Part shown: one piece after another, positions 57,389 through 64,000 of the stretch | Layout of the letters: the number at the start of each line of letters is the position of its first letter | Numbering within the stretch: the stretch's first letter is position 1 | Source of the DNA: Kaistia sp. 32K | Lineage (GTDB): Bacteria; Pseudomonadota; Alphaproteobacteria; Rhizobiales; Kaistiaceae | Direction of reading: 5' to 3' | Length of the DNA: 64,000 nucleotides | Assembly (NCBI RefSeq): GCF_016629525.1 | Contig: NZ_AP024269.1 | Location: forward strand, 2,914,001 to 2,978,000 | Notes under the pieces: generated by a model | What the model was told of the DNA's origin: nothing | What the model saw: only the letters and a program-made list of their open reading frames with translations | The model's database searches: none | Program-made: the position numbers and the translations under genes

Positions 57389-57820
57389 TCAGTCAACCAC
57401 CGTGAGGCCAATGGACCGGGCAGAGCCCTCGATCATCCGAGCCGCCGCATCGATATTCTCGGCGTTCAGATCCTTCAGCTTCTGCTTGGCGATCTCGACG
57501 CACTGGGCGCGCGTGACCGAACCAGCGGGAGCGCCCTTGCCGGGCGTCGTGCCGCCCTTGGGCAGGCCGGCGGCCTTCTTCAGAAGGAAGCTCACGGGAG
57601 CCGTCTTCATGACGAAGGTGAACGACTTGTCCTGGTAGTAGGTGATGACGACCGGGACCGGCGAACCCTTCTCGAGTTCCTGGGTCTGCGCGTTGAACGC
57701 CTTGCAGAACTCCATGATGTTGATGCCGCGCTGGCCGAGCGCGGGGCCGATCGGCGGCGACGGGGTCGCCGATGCGGCCTTCACCTGAAGCTTCAGGTAG
57801 CCGGCAACTTTCTTTGCCAT
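57389..57820 (-). CDS. rplK: Ribosomal protein L11 (uL11)
   Basis: 143 residues: '[20 protein letters not shown]' and '[20 protein letters not shown]' (N domain, thiostrepton-binding proline region intact), then '[20 protein letters not shown]' and '[20 protein letters not shown]'. It caps the GTPase-associated centre with 23S helices 43/44 and is needed for RelA activation in other bacteria. GGAAAGGAA precedes the ATG. Confidence 0.99.
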   Translation of the reverse strand: MAKKVAGYLKLQVKAASATPSPPIGPALGQRGINIMEFCKAFNAQTQELEKGSPVPVVITYYQDKSFTFVMKTAPVSFLLKKAAGLPKGGTTPGKGAPAGSVTRAQCVEIAKQKLKDLNAENIDAAARMIEGSARSIGLTVVD

Positions 57821-57961
57821 TTCTGTTCCTTTCCCATGCCGGCAGCCCGCCGACGAGGTGGACCGACATCACGTCGGCCCGGCGCCAGCCTCAGCTGGCA
57901 GGAATGGCGTGGTTCGGATGGCGACACCTGGCGAGCGCCGCACCCTCCCACGCCCTGACGA

Positions 57962-58492
57962 TCAGAGCTTTTCGACCTGACCGTATTCGAGCTCCACCGG
58001 AGTGGCGCGCCCGAAAATCGACACGGCGACCTTGAGCCGCGCGCGGACCTCGTCGACTTCCTCGACAAGGCCGTTGAAAGAGGCAAACGGACCGTCCGAC
58101 ACGCGAACCTGCTCGCCGACTTCGAAGCTGACGGACGGCTTCGGCCGCTCCACGCCTTCCTGCACCTGATGGATGATGCGGTTGGCTTCGGCTTCCGAGA
58201 TCGGCATCGGCCGATTGTCGGAACCGAGGAAGCCCGTGACCTTCGGCGTGTTCTTGATCAGATGATAGGCGTCATCGGTGAGCGCCATCTTCACGAGTAC
58301 GTAACCCGGGAAGAATTTGCGCTCGGCGTCGACCTTGCGACCGCGACGAACCTCGACGACCTTTTCGGTCGGAACCAGGATCTCGTCGAAAAGATCGGCG
58401 AGGCCACGCTGGCCCGCCTGCTCGCGAATCGACTCCGCGACCTTCTTTTCGAAGTTCGAATAGGCGTGAACGATATACCAGCGTTTATCCAA
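57962..58492 (-). CDS. nusG: Transcription termination/antitermination factor NusG
   Basis: 176 residues beginning at TTG ('[20 protein letters not shown]'), with GGAGG seven bases upstream; no ATG fits the family start. The NGN domain (1-115) binds the polymerase clamp ('[20 protein letters not shown]', '[20 protein letters not shown]'), and the KOW domain (125-176) has '[20 protein letters not shown]', which binds Rho or S10. It follows secE by 14 bases, the usual pair. Confidence 0.97.
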   Translation of the reverse strand: MDKRWYIVHAYSNFEKKVAESIREQAGQRGLADLFDEILVPTEKVVEVRRGRKVDAERKFFPGYVLVKMALTDDAYHLIKNTPKVTGFLGSDNRPMPISEAEANRIIHQVQEGVERPKPSVSFEVGEQVRVSDGPFASFNGLVEEVDEVRARLKVAVSIFGRATPVELEYGQVEKL

Positions 58493-58506
58493 AGAACCGC
58501 CTCCGC

Positions 58507-58707
58507 CTATCGACCGATGCCGAGCAGGAACGAAACGCCCCAGCTCAGGCCGAAATCGGCCACTGTGAAGAAGAGGCTCGCCAGGACGGCCATAACGAAG
58601 ACCATGACTGTCGTGATCGCGGTTTCGCGACGCGACGGCCATACGACCTTCGATACCTCCGCACGTACCTGCTGGAGGAACGTAATTGGATTTGTTTTGG
58701 TGGCCAT
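58507..58707 (-). CDS. secE: Preprotein translocase subunit SecE
   Basis: 66 residues, the short single-helix form: amphipathic '[20 protein letters not shown]' with the conserved VxWP, then '[20 protein letters not shown]' and the membrane helix to '[15 protein letters not shown]'. It clamps the two halves of SecY (gene at 27.7 kb). It starts 97 bases after tRNA-Trp and shares the tRNA promoter. Confidence 0.97.
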   Translation of the reverse strand: MATKTNPITFLQQVRAEVSKVVWPSRRETAITTVMVFVMAVLASLFFTVADFGLSWGVSFLLGIGR

Positions 58708-58804
58708 TACCCGCTCACGGCTTGCGGGCGCGCAAACGGCCGTCTGCGCACCCCGCTGGGAAGCGTTACATAGAACCGATCAATCGATTCCTCAAGTGTT
58801 AATT

Positions 58805-58880
58805 TGGCAGGGGCAGTAGGATTCGAACCTACGACCTACGGTTTTGGAGACCGTCGCTCTACCAGCTGAGCTATACCCCT
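58805..58880 (-). tRNA. tRNA-Trp (anticodon CCA)
   Basis: The minus strand reads AGGGGTATAGCTCAG at the 5' end and TGCCCCT-G-CCA at the 3' end, T arm GGTTCGAATCC. The anticodon loop CTCCAAA gives CCA. CCA end encoded. Sits ahead of secE-nusG, an arrangement common in Alphaproteobacteria. Confidence 0.96.
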
Positions 58881-58911
58881 ACACACACCCGCAACATGTG
58901 GGCGCGGCGAT

Positions 58912-58940
58912 TTCATAGCGAGACCACGCGATTAGCGCAA
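58912..58940 (-). promoter_or_regulatory. Promoter of tRNA-Trp-secE-nusG
   Basis: On the minus strand TTGCGC (58935-58940) and TATGAA (58912-58917) are exactly 17 bases apart, with the -10 about 32 bases before the tRNA 5' end. The -35 overlaps the stop codon of the upstream Cys-rich protein gene. Confidence 0.6.
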
Positions 58941-59300
58941 GTCCATAGCCGGGTTCTCAACAGGCTGTCCGCCCGAAATCGACGGAAGAATGCCATCGGC
59001 CGGTTGACCCCTACCCTGCTTCGACGGCTTGGCCTGGGCACATTCGCGGTTGGCGCCGGCTCCCGGCGCATTCTCGAAGACGCAACGGCTCTCGGGCGGA
59101 TCGCCGCACACCTTGTAGAGCGCCCGGAAGCCCACGCAGCGCCCATCGGGGCCGCGATAGCCCGGACCGCCCTTGCAGCCGCAGCCCCGGCACGGCGGCT
59201 GCTCCGGGCATCCCTCGGCCATTGCCGGCAAAACGAGGGCCGGCAGAATCAGGAAGATGGCGAGAAGAAGCTGCCGGACGGCATGGCCGACGATTCGCAT
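58932..59300 (-). CDS. Cys-rich exported protein of 122 residues, function unknown
   Basis: Signal peptide about 1-28 ('LLLAIFLILPALVLPAMAEG'), so likely periplasmic. The mature part has eight cysteines, four of them in 'GCPEQPPCRGCGCKGGPGYR' and the rest in 'GRCVGFRALYKVCGDPPESR', 'CVFENA' and 'RECAQAK', which suggests a disulfide-knotted or metal-binding domain. The tail is Gly/Pro/Gln-rich. Not recognised as any named family. It has a weak ribosome site and sits between the tuf terminator and tRNA-Trp; the protein-like composition and clean signal peptide are the case for it being real. Confidence 0.6.
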   Translation of the reverse strand: MRIVGHAVRQLLLAIFLILPALVLPAMAEGCPEQPPCRGCGCKGGPGYRGPDGRCVGFRALYKVCGDPPESRCVFENAPGAGANRECAQAKPSKQGRGQPADGILPSISGGQPVENPAMDLR

Positions 59301-59511
59301 CCGACGCGCAACGTTCCCACGACGCGTCCGACCTCGAGGCAACCGCACATCACACGGCCGGGCGAATCGGCAATCGGCGCCCGACATCGTCCAAATCATT
59401 CCAGCCCAGCCCCCGCTGATTTCGGGAAAAGTCTAGCCGGTCCCAGACCGCCGAGGCAAGCACCCCTCCCCGGCGGACGCGCCCTCGCGCCCGCTCGAAA
59501 AATCCGGCGAG

Positions 59512-59551
59512 AAAACAGAAAGGGCGGATACGCTCGCGCGCATCCGCCCTT
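59512..59551 (-). terminator. Terminator after tuf copy 2
   Basis: A perfect 10-bp stem AAGGGCGGAT/ATCCGCCCTT (59520-59529 with 59542-59551) encloses a 12-base loop that is itself GC-rich and is followed on the minus strand by CTGTTTTCTC. It starts 42 bases after the tuf stop. Confidence 0.8.
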
Positions 59552-59592
59552 CAAACTGTCACCAATCCGCGCCGAGGCGCGGGCAGCGGAAA

Positions 59593-60783
<1,191 letters not shown>

Positions 60784-60891
60784 CGACGTCGCTTCCTGTC
60801 GTCTCGTTCACTACGAGCCGGGCGGCTCGAACTGCCCACCAACCGATGCGCATCGCGTTCAAAACCGCGCGAAAGCGCACACTCGAGATGA

Positions 60892-60965
60892 TGGAGCGGG
60901 TACCGGGAATCGAACCCGGGTATTCAGCTTGGAAGGCTGCTGCTCTACCATTGAGCTACACCCGC
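60892..60965 (-). tRNA. tRNA-Gly (anticodon TCC)
   Basis: Minus strand 5' GCGGGTGTAGCTCAATGG, T arm GGTTCGATTCC, 3' TACCCGC-T-CCA. The anticodon loop CTTCCAA gives TCC, reading GGA and GGG. Encoded CCA. It lies 108 bases before tuf copy 2 and 20 bases after tRNA-Tyr in the same transcript. Confidence 0.96.
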
Positions 60966-60985
60966 ACGCTAACGTTCCGTCGAAA

Positions 60986-61070
60986 TGGTGGAGGAGGTTG
61001 GATTCGAACCAACGTAGACTAAGTCAACGGATTTACAGTCCGTCCCCTTTAACCACTCGGGCACTCCTCC
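60986..61070 (-). tRNA. tRNA-Tyr (anticodon GTA)
   Basis: Class II tRNA with long variable arm: minus strand 5' GGAGGAGTGCCCGAGTGG, T arm GGTTCGAATCC, 3' CTCCTCC-A-CCA. The anticodon loop CTGTAAA gives GTA. Encoded CCA. First gene of the tRNA-Tyr, tRNA-Gly, tuf transcript. Confidence 0.96.
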
Positions 61071-61144
61071 AAATCACTTCGGCAGAGCGTCATCGTTCAG
61101 GCAGTTACCGGACAAACCCGCCGGGCGGGTCGTTCGATGGGCGT

Positions 61145-61173
61145 CTTATGGCGAGCTTGCCCGGCCCTGTCAA
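61145..61173 (-). promoter_or_regulatory. Strong promoter of tRNA-Tyr, tRNA-Gly and tuf copy 2
   Basis: On the minus strand a consensus TTGACA (61168-61173) is followed after exactly 17 bases by CATAAG (61145-61150). Transcription would start near 61138, about 68 bases before tRNA-Tyr. The -35 is perfect, as expected of a stable-RNA promoter. Confidence 0.75.
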
Positions 61174-61269
61174 CGCATATCAAAACAACTTCCACGGCTT
61201 CGGTGCATGGCTCCGATTCCGCTGGCGCGTTCGATTGCCGGTTTCGCGCGCCGCTCGTATAAGCGAGCC

Positions 61270-62112
61270 ATGACCGACGAAAACAAACATAGCAAATCGC
61301 AGCGGCAACCGGGGCATTTCCGGGGCGGCAAGGGCAAACCCGGCCAGCGCGGCCCCCGGCGTTTCGGGTCGAACGCACCGGCCGAACGACGCGCCGATCA
61401 GCTGTGGATATATGGTGTCCACGCCGTCGCGGCGGTGCTCGCGAATCCCCGGCGCAAGGTTTTGCAGCTGCTGGCGACGCAGAATGCGGCGGCGCGACTG
61501 GTCGAGGAGGGAGCGCCTGTTCCCGCCGACCTCAAGGACACGTCGCCGCGCGATCTCGACAAGCTGCTCGGCTCCGAGGCGGTGCATCAGGGCGTTGCCG
61601 TCGAAGTGGCACCGCTGGAGCCCCTCCCCCTCGACGCGCTCGGCGACGCCCGTCTCGTCGTCGTGCTCGACCAGGTGACCGATCCGCACAATGTCGGCGC
61701 GATTCTCCGCTCGGCCGTCGCCTTCGGCGCCGACGCGCTGATCACCACCGGCCGGCACGCGCCGACCGAGACCGGCGTTCTCGCCAAATCGGCTTCCGGC
61801 GCGCTCGAGCACATCGCCATGATCGAGGTGCCGAATCTCGCCACCACGCTCACCGATCTCCGCGACATGGGCTTTACCTGCGTCGGCCTCGACAGCGAGG
61901 GCACGACGTCGATCGAGGACGGCATACAGGGCGACCGGATCGCCCTGGTGCTCGGTGCCGAGGGCAAGGGCCTGCGCCGGCTGACGCGCGACCGCTGCGA
62001 CGTCGTCGCTAGGCTCGACATGCCCGGCGCCATCAAGAGCCTCAACGTCTCCAACGCGGCGGTGCTGTCGCTCTATCTGGCGCACCGGCATCTCGGCACG
62101 CCAAATCTCTGA
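61270..62112 (+). CDS. rlmB: 23S rRNA (guanosine-2'-O-)-methyltransferase, RlmB/TrmH (SpoU) family
   Basis: About 280 residues. A basic, probably flexible N terminus (to about 55) precedes the L30e-like substrate-binding part ('LWIYGVHAVAAVLANPRRKV'). The SPOUT knot has motif 1 'LDQVTDPHNVGAILRSAVAF' with the catalytic Asn/Arg, motif 2 'IALVLGAEGKGLRRLTRD' and motif 3 'IKSLNVSNAAVLSLYLA'. RlmB methylates G2251 of 23S rRNA in E. coli; TrmH-like tRNA activity is the other option. ATG 61270 is preferred to one 63 bases upstream. Confidence 0.92.
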   Translation: MTDENKHSKSQRQPGHFRGGKGKPGQRGPRRFGSNAPAERRADQLWIYGVHAVAAVLANPRRKVLQLLATQNAAARLVEEGAPVPADLKDTSPRDLDKLLGSEAVHQGVAVEVAPLEPLPLDALGDARLVVVLDQVTDPHNVGAILRSAVAFGADALITTGRHAPTETGVLAKSASGALEHIAMIEVPNLATTLTDLRDMGFTCVGLDSEGTTSIEDGIQGDRIALVLGAEGKGLRRLTRDRCDVVARLDMPGAIKSLNVSNAAVLSLYLAHRHLGTPNL

Positions 62113-62120
62113 TGGAACTT

Positions 62121-62165
62121 CCCACGCGACCCGCGTCACGCGCTTGACGCGGATCGCGTGATGGG
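62121..62165 (+). terminator. Long hairpin after rlmB, probable terminator
   Basis: CACGCGA (62123-62129) pairs with TCGCGTG (62154-62160) and CCGCGTCA (62131-62138) with TGACGCGG (62145-62152). There is no T tract on the plus strand, so termination may need Rho. It begins about ten bases past the rlmB stop. Confidence 0.45.
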
Positions 62166-62292
62166 AGAAGAGACCGCGTCGTTTGGTTCCGGGCGCAATT
62201 CGCAGACGGCACAAGAGACGGCGCATGACAATCGGCCTTTCGAAGGTCATGCATGCGTAACTTATTGAAATCGCGTTAGAATATAACGTTAG

Positions 62293-62367
62293 GCCGGTTT
62301 AGCTCAGCGGTAGAGCAGCGGTTTTGTAAACCGAAGGTCGGGGGTTCAATCCCCTCAACCGGCACCA
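62293..62367 (+). tRNA. tRNA-Thr (anticodon TGT)
   Basis: 5' GCCGGTTTAGCTCAGCGG, anticodon loop TTTGTAA (TGT, reading ACA), T arm GGGTTCAATCC, 3' AACCGGC-A-CCA. Encoded CCA. A single gene on the plus strand, unlike the minus-strand tRNAs nearby; the AT-rich stretch just upstream (62262-62290) probably holds its promoter. Confidence 0.96.
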
Positions 62368-62469
62368 GCTTTCTTCCCATCCGCGATAGACGGCCCTGCC
62401 GGCCTCGGCTTGCAATCAGCGTCGCCCGGGCCGGCGAGATCGATTCTCCACAGATACGCGCATTCGGGC

Positions 62470-63114
62470 CTATCGGCCGCCGGGCAGTCCGCCAGCCCAT
62501 TCGGCTACCGCCGATGCCATCGTCCGCAGGTGATCGGCCGCCGTGAAGCCGGAGACGCTCTTGCGCGGCTTCAGGTCGTGATCGCCATCCTCGAGCCAAA
62601 GAATCTCGATTCGATCCGACAGCGCGTAGGTCGAGACATCGTCGCGCGTACCAAATTCGTCGCGCGTGCCCTGGCAGATCAGCGTCGGTGTCTTGAGGTC
62701 GAGGAGATGCGCGGTGCGCAATTGCTCGGGCTTGGCCGGCGGATGGAAGGGATAGCCGAGGCAGAGCAGCCCGACGATGGCGTTCTCGGCCAACAGCTCG
62801 TCCGCGACCATGCTGGCGACGCGCCCGCCCATGGATTTCCCGCCGATGATGAGCGGCCCCGTCGCCCCCAGCGCTGCCACGGCGGCGCGATATTCCGGAA
62901 TCAGTTTGTCGGCGCGCGGTGGCGGCTTGCGCCCGTCACCAGTTCGCCGCGAGGCCATATAGGCGAACTCGAAGCGGGCGACGCGAAACCCGGCGTCGGC
63001 GAGCGCCTTCGCCGCCGCGGTCATGGAGGCCGAATCCATCGGCGCGCCGGCGCCATGCGCCAGCAAAATGGTCGCCCGGCCGTTTTCCGGCCCGTCGAAC
63101 AGAAATTCGGTCAT
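62470..63114 (-). CDS. Alpha/beta hydrolase of the KANL3/Tex30 (dienelactone hydrolase-like) group
   Basis: 214 residues. 'TILLAHGAGAPMDSASMTAA' includes the oxyanion region, the nucleophile Ser94 sits in 'IIGGKSMGGRVASM', and the acid and base are Asp152 ('CQGTRDEFG') and His179 ('LEDGDHDLKPRK'). This pattern is typical of the KANL3/Tex30 group, whose bacterial members are uncharacterised. It is cytosolic, with no signal peptide. It lies 98 bases after the gabD-type gene on the same strand. Confidence 0.85.
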   Translation of the reverse strand: MTEFLFDGPENGRATILLAHGAGAPMDSASMTAAAKALADAGFRVARFEFAYMASRRTGDGRKPPPRADKLIPEYRAAVAALGATGPLIIGGKSMGGRVASMVADELLAENAIVGLLCLGYPFHPPAKPEQLRTAHLLDLKTPTLICQGTRDEFGTRDDVSTYALSDRIEILWLEDGDHDLKPRKSVSGFTAADHLRTMASAVAEWAGGLPGGR

Positions 63115-63212
63115 CGCGCTCCCCTCGCCGGTCGGACAAACACGGAAACGCAGAGCCGATTCGCACCGGCCCTGCGTCCCCTATCCAACATCCGACTTTA
63201 GAGCGGAGGCGC

Positions 63213-64000
63213 TCAGCGATCGAGGCCGCCGACGAAGAGGTACTTCTTCTCGACGAATTCCTCGATGCCGTGATGCGAGCCCTCGCGGGAATTGCCTGAT
63301 TCCTTGACGCCACCGAACGGCGCCAGCTCGGTCGAGATCAGGCCGGAATTGATGCCGACCATGCCGTATTCGAGCGCCTCGCCGACGCGGAAGATCCGGC
63401 CGACATCGCGGGTGTAGAGATAGGCGGCGAGGCCGAACTCGGTGTCGTTGGCCTTGGCGACGACCTCTGCCTCGTCATCGAAGACGAAGACGGGCGCCAA
63501 CGGACCGAAGGTCTCCTCGCCGGCGACCTGCATGGTCTCGTCGACGCCGGCGATCAGCGTCGGCTCGAAGAAGGTGCCGCCAAGCGCATGCCGCTTGCCG
63601 CCGACCAGCGTCCGCGCACCCTTCGCAAGCGCATCGGCGATATGCTCCTCGATCTTCTGAACCGCCTTCTCGTTGATCAGCGGTCCGAGCTGCACGTCGC
63701 CGCCGACACCATTGCCGACCTTCAGGGCCGCGACGGCGGTCGCCAGCTTCTCGGTGAACGCCGCCTCGACACCGCGCTGGACATAGATGCGGTTGGTGCA
63801 GACGCAGGTCTGGCCGGCATTGCGGAACTTCGACAGGATCGCGCCTTCGACGGCCGCATCGAGATCGGCGTCGTCGAAGACGATGAAGGGCGCGTTGCCG
63901 CCGAGCTCCAGCGCCACCTTCTTCACCGTGCCGGCGGACTGCCGCATCAGCTGCTTGCCGACTTCGGTCGAGCCGGTGAAGCCGACGATGCGGATGGCGG
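63213..64000 (-). CDS. gabD: NAD(P)-dependent succinate-semialdehyde dehydrogenase, 5' end beyond window
   Basis: The frame is open to the window edge, leaving about 262 C-terminal residues. Aldehyde dehydrogenase motifs: 'IVGFTGSTEVGKQLM', the general-base Glu in 'VALELGGNAPFIVF', the catalytic Cys in 'KFRNAGQTCVCTNRIYVQ' (two cysteines, as in GabD where they form a redox switch), and 'ETFGPLAPVFVFDDEAEVV'. GabD oxidises succinate semialdehyde from GABA to succinate. The substrate assignment rests on the QTCVC motif and the C-terminal 'GGVKESGNSREGSHHGIEEF'. Confidence 0.9.
   Translation of the reverse strand, partial: AIRIVGFTGSTEVGKQLMRQSAGTVKKVALELGGNAPFIVFDDADLDAAVEGAILSKFRNAGQTCVCTNRIYVQRGVEAAFTEKLATAVAALKVGNGVGGDVQLGPLINEKAVQKIEEHIADALAKGARTLVGGKRHALGGTFFEPTLIAGVDETMQVAGEETFGPLAPVFVFDDEAEVVAKANDTEFGLAAYLYTRDVGRIFRVGEALEYGMVGINSGLISTELAPFGGVKESGNSREGSHHGIEEFVEKKYLFVGGLDR

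Overview
The window is GC-rich chromosomal DNA from an alphaproteobacterium, most likely of the order Hyphomicrobiales (Rhizobiales). This is inferred from gene content and protein character: a biotin-dependent propionyl-CoA carboxylase pair, an ATP12-type F1-ATPase assembly chaperone, a zinc-free S14, an L10 beginning MERAEKRE, dispersed palindromic repeats and a glycolipid glycosyltransferase. Genus cannot be fixed from sequence reading alone. No prophage, transposase or CRISPR array was found; this is core chromosome with a few accessory genes.

Layout. 1-24 kb is a mixed metabolic region: a truncated mgtE, tRNA-Leu(GAG), lipB, an acylphosphatase/HAD pair, a GT21-type glycosyltransferase, pccA, the folP-folB-folK folate operon, a FitAB/VapBC-type toxin-antitoxin pair, a crcB-rluC-ATP12-pccB operon preceded by a probable fluoride riboswitch, a 46-residue basic protein, a fatty acid desaturase, a D-2-hydroxyacid dehydrogenase with an AAA ATPase, the glutathione-dependent formaldehyde dehydrogenase frmA, a nucleoside deoxyribosyltransferase-like protein, a GST, rarA, a Deg-type periplasmic protease and an unrecognised two-TM protein.

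24.4-42.9 kb is one uninterrupted minus-strand block carrying the fused str-S10-spc-alpha ribosomal operons. In transcription order: rpsL-rpsG-fusA-tuf-rpsJ-rplC-rplD-rplW-rplB-rpsS-rplV-rpsC-rplP-rpmC-rpsQ-rplN-rplX-rplE-rpsN-rpsH-rplF-rplR-rpsE-rpmD-rplO-secY-adk-rpsM-rpsK-rpoA-rplQ. It starts from a readable TTGACT-N17-TAGGTT promoter and ends at a strong terminator after rplQ. 43.3-46.7 kb holds three genes for exported proteins (cupin, phytase-like esterase, lipoprotein alpha/beta hydrolase) lying between the two ribosomal/RNA polymerase blocks. 46.8-61.1 kb, also minus strand, reads tRNA-Tyr, tRNA-Gly, tuf (second copy), a Cys-rich exported protein, tRNA-Trp, secE, nusG, rplK, rplA, rplJ, rplL, rpoB, rpoC, with clear promoters before tRNA-Tyr and tRNA-Trp. 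61.2-64 kb has rlmB, tRNA-Thr(TGT), a small alpha/beta hydrolase and the 3' part of a gabD-type dehydrogenase.

How it fits together: the large minus-strand block makes the ribosome, RNA polymerase, elongation factors and translocon (SecY, SecE), with nusG and rpsJ (NusE) tying transcription to translation. The two tuf genes encode proteins that differ only at residue 2 and are plainly kept alike by gene conversion. The left part supplies cofactors (folate, lipoate), propionyl-CoA carboxylation and stress functions. I found no system that I can call undescribed. The best leads are the crcB leader with its possible switching hairpins, the exported-protein insert between rpoC and rpsL, and several conserved-looking small or unrecognised proteins.
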